Shown in pieces: positions 1-10,780 of a stretch of DNA of 64,000 nt (its first letter is position 1; every line of letters begins with the position of its first letter). Location of the stretch: contig JACDOX010000143.1 in the NCBI GenBank assembly GCA_014549065.1, positions 1,425,162 to 1,489,161 of the forward strand, read 5' to 3'. Source of the DNA: Cardinalis cardinalis. Taxonomy: Eukaryota; Chordata; Aves; Passeriformes; Cardinalidae. The position numbers and the translations under genes are program-made. The notes beneath the pieces are model-generated. The model was given only the letters and a program-made list of their open reading frames with translations. It searched no databases and had not been told where the DNA came from.

Positions 1-31
1 CACTTTCTCAATGGCTGGCCCTGCAACAACC

Positions 32-37
32 TTTATT
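32..37 (-). terminator. LTR polyadenylation signal AATAAA
   Basis: TTTATT on the plus strand is AATAAA on the minus strand. It sits downstream of the LTR TATA box at 281-288 and probably marks the end of R. Confidence 0.45.
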
Positions 38-280
38 TTCATTCCATTCCCTGACACACTGTAAAGAGGCCTGCTGAAGTTTGCCAAGAACCACATATTT
101 CAGAGAATATTGTCAATATACTGTTATCATTATATTGCAAAAGTTNCATATNGTTGTCTCCTTAATGCAAAAGNTTCATACCTCCTTGATGTTTCTCNTG
201 GGCAGCTCCTCNNAGCACTGANTCTTCCTTCNTCACACAGCAGCCACTGACTCCAGTTCNCTTCTCACCCAGCCACCCCA

Positions 281-288
281 CTTTTATA
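281..288 (-). promoter_or_regulatory. TATA box of the LTR
   Basis: On the minus strand the octamer reads TATAAAAG, about 150 bases inside the LTR's TGT end and about 245 bases before its AATAAA. This is the expected place for the U3 promoter. Whether it is active cannot be told from sequence. Confidence 0.45.
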
Positions 289-2218
289 GCACTCTTCTTC
301 TCATTGCTTACAGCTGTGGCCTNTTAAAGTCAGGCCTGNTCCTAATCTTTGCTAATTAACCCAGCTGCAACTCCTTAGGGGTAAGATTACTTTCTATACC
401 ACCTTTATTTACTTCTATTCTACCCCCCTACAATATACAGCAGGATCCAAACACTGCAGGGCTGCATCTGCATTAGGGGTTTTTTTTGGAGCAGTAACTC
501 TCCCTGCAAGCAAACATTTGAGGGGTCAGCCCAGTTCTTGGTGGGTCTTTGCTACTCAGGACAGGCTAGGGATAAAAGGAGCTCCTCTTTGCTTTCATTG
601 TCCAAAACTTTGGAACACAGGGGCCCTCAGCACAGTGAGACAGGAGCAGATTTGCTGGGTGGAACAGCTTGTGCTATTTGCTGATGCAGATAGAGCACTG
701 GTCTCCTCGAGGACTTCAGCCACAGAAAAGAGATGTAATGTACACAGTTCCAGGTCACACATCTAAGATTAAGAAAAAACCCTCATATTTGGAAATGCCA
801 GAGGGGAAAGGAGGTTAAGGCTTCATCAGATGATGGTTTTGAAACAGAAATGTAATANATTAGGTGGGCCTAGGAGGAGAGAGAACACCAGAGCAGACTA
901 GCCCAGAGTAACCCACACCTGCACCTTGGCTTGCCTGAATTTATCTCCTANTTTTAGGCTACCACATCCTCTGTTTCAGAGCCTCTGCAGCTCTCCAAGG
1001 AGGACTGAATCAAGGGAATCACAGTTCAGTCCCTGGCAGGACACACCCAGCAGCCCAGTCCAATGNGGACCAGTACTTGCCCTGTTGGAAGAGGGAGGAG
1101 GGGGCATTGCCGCTGCTCTGGGGCACTGCTGGCTGCTCCAGCCTCCTGGGGCAGATGCCAGAGCTGCAGGGGCTCAGCTTTCCCCNCGACTGCCCATGTC
1201 ACTCCACAGCCAGGGGAAATCACCCAGGACTGCTCAGGAGCACGGCACAAGTGTGGGGTGCCACATTCCAGGGCTGCTCATCCTCCTGAAGTGCTGCTGA
1301 AGACAGCCAACACTGCTGTCAGGTGATTTTCCTTAAGAAAAGGGGTCCAGGACTGCCTCTACCACTCAGCTTGTGAAATTTCCAGTTCAGAGAGGCTGAC
1401 ACCTGCTGCCTTCCCCCTGGGACCCATTCTGGGCATCTGGGAGCAGCCAGGAGCCCACACGAAAGCTCAGGAATAGAGTCAGGCTTAAAACACACACAGA
1501 CACAGTCCTAACATAAAAAAATACAACACAGATGTAGTGGCAAAGTGAAAAATACTGCTGTGACCTTACCCACCAAAGGCCTGAGCAGACAAGGGGTGGA
1601 AGGCAGTTAAAAGGGGTGCAGAATTAAAAGGGCTCAGCATGGGCAGCCTCCCCAGACCCCCTTCCCTCCCTTTGTCTCTGAGCTTGTGATCCTCCTCCAC
1701 TGGCAGCAGGGGCTTGTGCTCACCTGGAGCCCCTGCAGTCACTCTGCAAAGGGAGATCCCTCCAGAGCCAGTCTTAGCAACTGCTCCAATTCACCTGGTA
1801 AATTCTTGTTTGCATTTTTAGGTATGCTTGAAAGCTAAGAAGGAATAATTTTGATTCTTCAGTCAAAGTGAAGAATTTTTCAGGGTGGAAACCTCCCTGA
1901 AAGGCTCCCTGATTCATGGAATATTAACCTACTTAAGCTACATTATGCTCAAAANCTATGGTGCTGGATGACATGAAAATCCAGAGGGAGCTAGATCAAT
2001 CAGAAATTAAGACTTCCAGATGCCATTTTATAAATTAATGATTTGGTTTCCCATTTGTACAAGTGCTGATGTAAACAACAATTCTCAGAAACCTCCAAGT
2101 ATAGAAAAAACCAAAGGGCCCAGCAGTATATTTTAGTGTTACAGTAGTTCAATAAGTGCATTTATTGCAGTTCCTTGGGGGGTTGTGCAATATGTATCAT
2201 AGACAAAAATATGTTTTA

Positions 2219-2285
2219 TGGGCCAAATCCTGCTCTCAAACTTCATTAGAGGCTTTAAACTGGCNTAATGGAAAATGAACATGCT
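2219..2285. repeat. Possible remnant of an ancient amniote interspersed repeat
   Basis: The phrase GGGCCAAATCCTGCTCTC at about 2,220 resembles the edge of an old repeat family that I remember as common in turtle, crocodile and bird genomes. Only about 60 bases are recognisable. The assignment rests on memory of the motif. Confidence 0.3.
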
Positions 2286-4541
2286 TCCTCTGAGATCTCC
2301 AAGTCTCTTTTGAAATCAGGACAAAAATAGGAACTAAAAATATTTACCATCTGGAAGGCACAGATAATCTACAAAAGAGGAAAAAAAAAGATGCAAAGTA
2401 GCCACCTACTCATTAGAATTGATTACCTCTTCTAGATATAGAAAGCCGTCCACCCAAGTTTTCTTCTTTTGGCACACTCTGCCACAAGTTAAAACTGTGT
2501 TTGACAATGATCAAATGAGTGTTGATGCCTTTTTTTTTTCCCCTCTGAAATCTCACCTAGCAGATTTATCTTTATTAAAAAAGGCAAGAGCTGTTTGTTC
2601 TAATTGTACTAGAAATAAATCATGGGGTTGTTTGGGAGCTCATTCTAAGGAAAGGCACAGACACCTCCCTACCTGAAATTTTGGTCATCCCATTCCATCA
2701 CTCCTAATGTGCTCAGGTGTGTACATACANGTATTTGATTGGCTCTGCTATATTACTGTGAAGGGATTGAGTTACCTAGAAAAGCCTTTAAAAACTAAAA
2801 AAAATAAAAAAAATCAGAAAGATAAAAGTGAAAANAACCCAGAAAGGTAAAGGAGTTTCCAAATTTTGTGTCATCACTGTAGGATCAGCCAGCTGAAGTG
2901 CCAAAAGCTCACTGATAAAAAATTGTGTAGTGTCCTTGTGCACTCAACATCTAAATAAAAAAAGTTTTGATATTTTTAAAAAAAGTAAAAATTTGGTTTT
3001 ACAAATAATCTCTTCCTCTTAAATTTCTTCCCACTTGAGTGCCACCTGAGCACCTACCCAGAAAACTCCAGCTTCCAAGGAAGAGCAAGGTATGCCAAAG
3101 AAGGGCTTTGTTTTTCTTATAAAATACCTTTATAACAATATTGTGGGAGCATTCAGTTACTCCCTATGCTTTGGGTCTAGAAAACCTTCTAGAAGTCATA
3201 GTGCTCCTAGAAAGAATTATGGTTGCTTCAGCTACTTATCACAATCATTCNAATGGCTTTAAAAATCCATGCTTCATTTTGCTTATAATATATTTAAGAC
3301 CACAGTGAAGGGGGAAAAAAAGTATCCCAGTTTCCCAGGATAAATAATTGCCAAAGCTGGAGGGTCAGTTTCTTTCCCTCCAGGCTTGCAACAAATCAAA
3401 GGCATTGCTTGAGAAATGNCTATGGATAACTAGGGAAATAACTAGGAAATTACTAAGAAGCTATTTTATTATGTCTATGAGGATCCAGTTATAAACCGAT
3501 TACAGAAGGAAATAATCTGTTCCTGCACCCTAAAATTGAGCTGTCTGTTCATTATTTNGAATAAATTAGGGCAATCCCAGAGTGGAGGAACATTGTGTTG
3601 CCATTTGTACTGCAGGGTCTCAAACATGAATTCTGGTAAAAGTGACTGTGACCCAATCCTCCTGTCTTGTCCAAGNGTAGAGACAGAGTGGAATGAAAAA
3701 GCTGCTTTTTTTCCCTACACTGCTTGAGACAAAGCATTTGGGGGAAAGGGAATTTTCTGGTGTCTCTGAGGAATGAGAGGAAATGGAAGACTGATTTTGG
3801 GAAGGTTAGGAACAGTGAAAGCCTACTGAATGGCCATTTATATTCAGGATAACTCTTCCATTGCAGGTTAAACTATTTCTACTTGCAGGTCCTCTGGAAA
3901 CGAATGGTTGCTCCATTAGGCTCCCTTCCACAGACACTGCTTACAGAGCTTTGCACAGACACTGATATTAAATAAATCATAAGCANTTTGGAGGATAGAA
4001 ATGCAGTAAAACAGGCACCATACTGACCAGAAGGTCCACAGGGTTTGTTATGGGCTGCACATATTCCTACTCGGGGGCACCAGTTGGAATCGAGCAAGAA
4101 TCAACAGCGTGACATTTACTCAGTGAAAAAACAAATGCAATAATCTCAGCACACCAGAAAGTGCATCCACACAAACACATGAGCACATCAATCCTGTGCT
4201 GGCAAGCCCTGCAACACCTGGCAGGGAGAGGATTTGTGCACAGACAGAGATGGAGGCAGGCAGAGCAGCAAATGCTGCTGCCAGCTCCTGAAGCTGATCA
4301 TATCTGGGGTACTTCAGAGCACAGTGTGGAAGCAGNATGAAGGAGCAAGCTGGGGATGGACCCCAACTCCAAGAAATGGTCACCTAATGGACAGCTACTC
4401 AGTGGTGTCCAGGCTCCAGTGNNTAATTTCAGAGATGAACNNNACAAANCCAGCAGCACTGGGCCAGTAATGAGTTTTTTACTGTTGCTTTCTNAAATAT
4501 GATAATGCAGCATCCCTACTTCCCAAGGAGATNGGAACAAT

Positions 4542-4587
4542 TAATCAAGAAATCCAGAGGTTTTCTCTAATCAAGAAATCCAGAGGT
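4542..4587 (+). repeat. Tandem duplication, 26-base period
   Basis: The 20-base string TAATCAAGAAATCCAGAGGT occurs at 4,542-4,561 and again at 4,568-4,587 without change, separated by TTTCTC. The lack of divergence suggests a recent slippage duplication or an assembly artefact. It lies in a stretch with many Ns. Confidence 0.9.
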
Positions 4588-6433
4588 GCCACCTGTTTTG
4601 TGTCTTACTGGTTTGAAGGNAGTCCTGATTTATGGCCTGAAATCTACCCCTAAAATTGCCCCAAGTGCAGGTAACTCATTTTGTTTCAATAGAATTTTGC
4701 TNGATTGGAAGAAAATTTTGGTTTGTTCTGTAGACAGTCTTCCATTTATANCATCTTCTGGTTTAACACTATAAACTGTTTTCATATTATCCTTTGCATC
4801 AAAGACCTAAAAACATAATCCANAGACAAAAAANCCCCTCTTTTCCTGACCCACCCTTCTCCAAGTGTTTATTATTTTAGTTTCATGTAAGCTTTGCTAT
4901 GATAATTCCCAAGGTCAGACCTTCAGCACTACATGAGATTTNGACTGGAACACCATTTTTCCCCTNCCATCCAGATTCTNATGCTCACAAAACAGNCCAA
5001 GCACTTTGGCTAGAACTTTTCAGCTCCACATGAAGGCACCAAATGAATTACAGTACACACTGTATTCAATAACAGTGAATACTTCAAAGCTTCCTAATAA
5101 CTAGGGCATGAATGTAAAATGTGTTGCTCTGCACATCTAAGAGTTTTCCCCTTTCTCATCATGTTCTTTGAAAAGGTGGCTTTATTCAGATTTTTGTGAC
5201 TGTTCTTGTTCTACAAAAGCACTTTTAGGATTTTATTGAGGTTTACATACACCAGTGTTCAAGACGAAAGGCTTTCATGTCAATTATTAATAACAAAATC
5301 TTTCATCTGTCTATTTAAAAAAATAAAAACATGATCCTTTTTTTTCCTCATTTTGATGTTTAATTTAGAATGAAAATCAAACTCTTTAAAAAAGTTTTCC
5401 TCACTATCACAAGGGAAACTATGATGTTTTTAAGAATTCTCTCTATGAAGATAATGCCTACTAAAAATAAAATAGAAAATAATAAAATAAAGGGCTTAAT
5501 CCTTTTTTAAAAACATTGAGCATATTTAATGATTTCAAAAGCAGTGGAAATGCAGTTAGGATCTCATGGAATCAGAACACAAAATGCTGTTCCTACTAAT
5601 GTACTTGGGGATAATCAGCTCATTGGCTTAGAAATCGACTCAACAGGGACCTTAAGAGCTGTTAAAAAATTGAAATATTCCTGATTTAAAGAACACCCTA
5701 CTTGGTTTGACACCTATTCCTTTAAAAAAATCTCAGCAAGACCACAGACTGTCCCCATATTAGCCCAGAGCATGAGGGCTTGTCCTGTGGTGACCTGGAT
5801 TTCTGGTGCCCTTGCCATGGTGCAGTGGAATTGCTGTAGTACAAGCAATTAAAGTCACTGGTGCTCTGCAAGAGTCATTCCACAGCCCTTGGTGGAGCTT
5901 TGCTGCCCAGGCCCCTGTCCAGGAGCTGTGTCTGTCACATTTCGTGGCATTTTTAAATTACAGCAGCAAGTGGATTCTATTTCATTCATTTTTTATTTCT
6001 GCAGCACTGACTACCACAGAAAAACCCTGCTTCCCTGAAACACTCATCAGGTGTCAGTTTATAGAGACTTCCCTTCAAAATTTCAGACAGACCTACCAAA
6101 TTTCATATTTAGAGTTTGAAATGAAATTATTTGAGACAGCAGTGCTTTCAGTTCTATAATTTAATTGTAAGAAGTTCTTGCCTTTCTAATTGCATTTACA
6201 CTTCAATTAAGATTCAATATTTCTGGCCTGNTTTCATGTTTCTAACACATTTCCTCACTGAATTTTGAGCCATTGGTGGATGCACCTTTGGGTGCTTTCC
6301 TAGAGCACAATGCAAGTGCTAGAACAAACTGCACAACAAGANTCAGGGGGTTGCACACCTGGTCTTGATGTGGTCTCTCCCATCAGCTCTAGGAATCACT
6401 TATTAATGTTTTCTGTTTGCAATACAGAATATA

Positions 6434-6512
6434 GAGTTCCAAGATGCACCTTGGTATCCTTTTGTGTTTGCAATACAAGCACAAAAGGATACCAAGGTGC
6501 ATCTTGGAACTC
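6434..6512. repeat. Near-perfect long hairpin (37-bp stem, 5-base loop)
   Basis: Bases 6,434-6,466 are the exact reverse complement of 6,480-6,512 (33 of 33). The pairing continues inward over 6,467-6,470 with 6,476-6,479 (three Watson-Crick pairs and one T/G that would be a wobble in RNA), leaving the loop CAATA at 6,471-6,475. One bulged base (6,513) allows three more pairs outside the stem. The 13-base string TGTTTGCAATACA occurs at 6,414-6,426 just before the left arm and again at 6,465-6,477 spanning the loop, a 51-base direct repeat. An inversion with this geometry is what replication template switching produces. Transcribed RNA would be a 79-nt, almost bulge-free hairpin. No transposon ends or coding frame explain it. 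Confidence 0.97.
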
Positions 6513-6784
6513 CTATTTCTAAAATGTGACTAGATTTATTTTTTTTAAGGAATCAGCAGATAAAAGAACCCAAGTAAATTTTTTTTCTGTAACTTTTTCT
6601 CCCTGTGCACAATGTAGCTGCAGTTNAGAGCAGTTTGGAAGCCATTCCAAAATACTATTTAAAAAACCACAGGAACAAGTTCATGTTATGCATTTGACAA
6701 TGTAGAGAGAGGAAAGATAANAGCAGAGTTGGTGCTTAGGTCTAATGACAGGGATTAAAATATTTGAACTGCCATTTCAGCTTC

Positions 6785-6895
6785 AGTATTGATTAATCAT
6801 ATGATCTAATCTCTGAGACATTATAGCCACACATTGCCTCAGTTTTACCCTCTATATATTCAGGACAAAAATATGCACCCCCATTTCTGAAAAGG
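6785..6895 (+). repeat. MIR/L2-like ancient repeat tail
   Basis: The segment contains the degraded consensus that in MIR/L2 3' ends reads roughly 'cctcagttt...tctgtaaaatg'. Here it is TTGCCTCAGTTTTACCCTCT, followed by an A/T-rich stretch. A similar tail occurs at 25,211-25,300 and, in the opposite orientation, at 15,211-15,312. The copies are heavily mutated, as expected for repeats older than the bird radiation. Confidence 0.4.
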
Positions 6896-8570
6896 TTTAA
6901 AAATTTTGTGAAAAGAACACCAGGTAAGTAAAAAAAATGTATAATTATCAATTTTGGTTATCAGAGCTGAAGGGGCTCCCTTCACACATGACTGATGGGT
7001 GCTTTGGGAGGAAAATGAAGTGTTTGGGCAAGACTCTGCCTTTTGTTACCATTTCTATCTTGAATTATTCCTTTTAATCCTCTGATTAGGCTAGTACTGA
7101 TCTGGAAATCTTACCCACACTCTGAAGTGAAATAAACCCCTCACCTTTTTATTTGCCAGCACTGAAACCCTCTCACTGTACATGGAGGTGAGGTAATTAC
7201 CTGTTCTTGCTTCCCCTCCTTCCCCCCTGCCACACAAAGGGAGAGGCTAATCCTGTTTTACTCCTCATGAATGATAGCAAAGGTGTGATTCATTTGCTCT
7301 AATTTAGTCACCATCTGCCCAGGCTCTGAGGCAGGNACCCTCATCCCTGTTTATTATCAGCAGAGAGAAACGGGTCTCTCCAGAGAGCAATTTATCTAAT
7401 CCTTAGATGGGGGTGGCTAAAATAGGTCAGAAAAATCCCACTCTGNAGATATTTATTGTATTTCTGGGAGCATTAAGGGATCCTGAGGTGACTGGCTCAA
7501 ACTTGGGCGCATAACTTTGAGACATCCCACTCAGGATATCCACAAGAGCAGCTAAAATGCTATCATAATTCTCACTGCAGACTGATACAACCTAAGTGAG
7601 ACTGACACCTCACAGCACAGATAAAGTCTGGCATGGACAGTCATCGTTAGCTACTGTGAATTTGATGCCTGACATGAATCAGGAGNTAATAGGGAGATTG
7701 TAGCTTTGAGAGCCATCAGATGAACTCGACCCAGTCACCNTTAATCAAACACACTTTACTTTCACATCCCATACTTTGGGGCCCCATGCATGAGGCAGTG
7801 ATGCTAAAATGTGCAGCTGAGCATCTCTTTTTCTGGAACAGCAAGTTCCTTATTGCTAATAATAGTAAATGAGCTACTATTGATTCTCAAACACTGTGGT
7901 CATCCCAGTCTAACCATTAACCTTCCTGCAAGGTAGGAAGGTTCCCAATCAAAAGGAATCAATTTTAAATTTGGGACCAAACTTAAAAAAAATAAATTAA
8001 AAAGTAAGATACTTAAGGTTTGGCATGATTACCCAGAAGATTGATTAGAGGTACTTTTGACAAAGTAATAAAGATGTAGGAAGATTTATTTTGCCACATA
8101 AATCCAAGCACAAGACCCAGATGTCCCAGGCATGTGGGTAATCATCAGTGCAGTGCAATTGTCACTCAGGGGACTGTGGTGCACCTTACAGGGCACACTG
8201 CAACAGCACAGAACAGTTTAGGACAAGAATTAGCTAAACATATGGAGCTGCTGACANTCCTTCCCAAGAAACTCTGCTTTCTGTGCTATTAGCAGAGAGG
8301 ATAAATTAACAAAGAAACTGCCAGCAAATTCAAAAAAAGACAGGAAAAAAGGTGGTGCTTCTGTCTGTAAAAACCTACTGGTACCTCCAGGAAGCTGTCT
8401 GGAGTTTTCCTCTCCTGCAATCCTGCTGCCATCATAATCACTTCTGAATATTGCTGTTACTTCTTTTACTGTTTTATTAAATCCCAACTCTTCAGACTTC
8501 AGGTGTTGGAGGTACCAACCATAAATGATGTTCTGGCCTGGGAAGGGACTCTACTCTCAGAAATATGGAT

Positions 8571-8604
8571 TTTCTTTCTTTTCTTTCCTTCTTTTCTCTT
8601 TCCT
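8571..8604 (+). repeat. Polypyrimidine run (CTTT-rich)
   Basis: The sequence is a T/C-only tract built of TTTCTTTC-type units, without exact periodicity. It is a simple-sequence tract with no associated element ends. Confidence 0.85.
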
Positions 8605-10733
8605 TGAGTTAATTCAATGTGACACCATCACCCTCCTCCCCAGCAAACAAACAATTACCCTGTTTTGAACTTAGGCCACTTTTTGCTCATTATTTCCTCT
8701 TTTCTTAGTTTCAAATAACACTCAGTCTTAGCAGCTGTCCCACAAATCCTCAAACATAATTTTTCATTTCAACATGAACATCACAAAAGTAAACTTCCCT
8801 CTCCCAGAAATGCCTTTCAAGGGGCCTTGCACGTCAAAACCAAACCAATCCTTGAACATTTGACTTTATATCTTTTCCCTTTTAAGAGAATACATTCCCA
8901 TTTAGATATAAAAAAGCTGAAATATATAAAAAAAAAAAAATGCAGTACTCACAAGAGTGAAGAGAGCACAGCAACCAACAGCCCCACTGCTAAAGAGCTA
9001 TTCAAGCTACAGCTGCCCACCTGATCCATATTTAAGAGTTAGCCTCAAATTGGGGTGGGGTCAGAGAGATACTCAGAAAAAAAAAACAAAACCAAAACAA
9101 AAAAAGTGCCTTTTAAAGAAGTTGTTACTTCTCTGCGTGAAATGACAGAAACTGTTGGGCTCTTCTGTTGTCAGCCTTGCTTTTTGTTTTAGTTTTTTTC
9201 CCATTCAACAACATTTTGTGCTTTATGGTAACGTCTACAACAGGGAACCTGTGTAGAAAAACCCTGCATCCAAAAACCCTATATCCAAACCCTCTATATT
9301 TTCAACAGGAATCAATGTTGATCATGTTTTTTTAAGTCAACATTTTATTCAAAGGCTCCTCAACATGCAGGAAACTTTACCCAAACAATACCAACAGGCC
9401 ATTATTATTATTATTTTTTTTACAAGGGAAAAAAAAGGTTAATAGGCTTACAGTAAAATATATATCTGTCAATTAGGCTTGGAATTCCCAGATTCAAATG
9501 GGCATATTTGGTACAATTTTGTACAGATGCTTCACTTGCACACTCACATCCTAATTTACTGTGTTTATCTGGTTTAGCTCCACAGACACATCCTTGTCTT
9601 GGAGTNAGCAATAATCTTCAATTTACATTTTAAACTAGTAAAATTGGACTAGAAAGAGGGTACCAAGGAATAAAATTATCTCTATAGGTTTGCTTCTTGG
9701 GCCAATATAGAACTGGTAATAACATCAAATTCTCCTGATCCCTGGTCCAGCATTATTAACACAGACCCAACTTTGTTTTAAATCAAAGTTGTTGGAAAAC
9801 AGAGCAGCACCAAGTCTAAAATGTGTGTGTCTCACCTGAATGCAGATTTGCAGTCAGATTTTCAGCTNTGTATAGCCATCATATAGCATCAAACAGATTT
9901 TCTGTGTTTATTGTATACAAATGATAATTGTGATATCTGAAGAATGTCAATCCCTTGCCTGAGTCTTAGGGAACCAAACTGAACTGAGTATAGATGCACA
10001 AAGCTTACAGCCTGAATCAAAGGTAAAATCATCCTGACTAGTGGAATAAAAATGATTTAGGTCACATCGTAGAAACACTCAAAAATCAACATTGCCCTGA
10101 ATGCAAAATGAGACTGAAACCAATAGCTAGCCTGAACTTTGTTCACAAATTCAAATTTCCAACAGCAGCAATGCCAGCTCTCACTGTTTTCTTTGGGACT
10201 GTTGTGATATTTGTTGTTCTTCTTAAAGTCCTGGCACCTGTGGTCAAGGGATTAGGTGTTGATCTCTGCTTTCTTCTAAAATAAAAGTAACTTTTTCAAG
10301 TTTTAGGAAATGCTTCTAAATGTTGCCTGTNCATGGCAGGTTATGGAGTATTTCTTGCAGTGCTCCAGAGAACCAGACCCAAAGCAGCTCAGGAGCAGAA
10401 AGCACAGGGTGAAAATGCTCAGGGTGAAATGTTAGTAACTCCTGTGCAGGTTTGGGCTCAAGCTGTCTGCTNTTAAGATTTTTGGAAAACTGTTTGTGAT
10501 CTGCTGATGTAAAGAACAGGCAGACAAAAGTCATGTTTAAATCTTTGGGCAAAAAAAGATAGAGAAAGTGAATGAAAAAAAATCACCTCAACCCGATCTT
10601 TGCCCCAGGATTTGCTCCAATCTCAGGATTTTTCTTGCCAGGTGAGATGCATGTGGGACGCAGGGTGGTTCTGTAGCCTAAAAGGTTGTGAAGACACACT
10701 TNGATGTGAGAAATCTTTCCAGTGCTGTCCTTT

Positions 10734-10780
10734 CCATGTCCTGCTCCAAGAGGGCTGTACAAATTGTGTACAGGACATGG
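10734..10780. repeat. Nested inverted repeats sharing one arm
   Basis: CCATGTCCTG at 10,734-10,743 pairs exactly with CAGGACATGG at 10,771-10,780. Inside, CTGTAC at 10,755-10,760 pairs with GTACAG at 10,768-10,773. The two stems share the bases CAG at 10,771-10,773, so they are mutually exclusive alternatives. Likely a chance or slippage product. Confidence 0.8.

Larger units (their letters stand above)
1..439 (-). mobile_element. Endogenous retrovirus LTR, cut by the window start
   Basis: Read on the minus strand, this begins with TGTATATTGTAGGGG at 439. A TATAAAAG box follows at 281-288, and an AATAAA polyadenylation signal lies at 32-37. That order (TGT end, TATA box, then poly(A) signal within about 450 bases) is how a retroviral LTR is built. 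The far end of the LTR lies before base 1, so no target duplication can be checked. No gag, pol or env reading frame lies next to it, so it is either a solo LTR or the edge of an element outside the window. It carries an unusual number of Ns (about a dozen between 146 and 340), as expected for a multi-copy sequence with mixed reads. The family is not named because I could not search for it. Confidence 0.65.
440..6433. other. Non-coding stretch, no gene seen
   Basis: There is a moderately GC-rich but CpG-poor patch at about 920-1,760. The rest is AT-rich. Open frames reach only about 125 codons (for example 926-1,300 and 5,806-6,159), with no recognisable domain and no supporting splice pattern. 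Ns cluster at 4,336-4,533. Items listed separately are an ancient repeat remnant near 2.2 kb and a 26-base tandem duplication near 4.55 kb. Confidence 0.7.
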
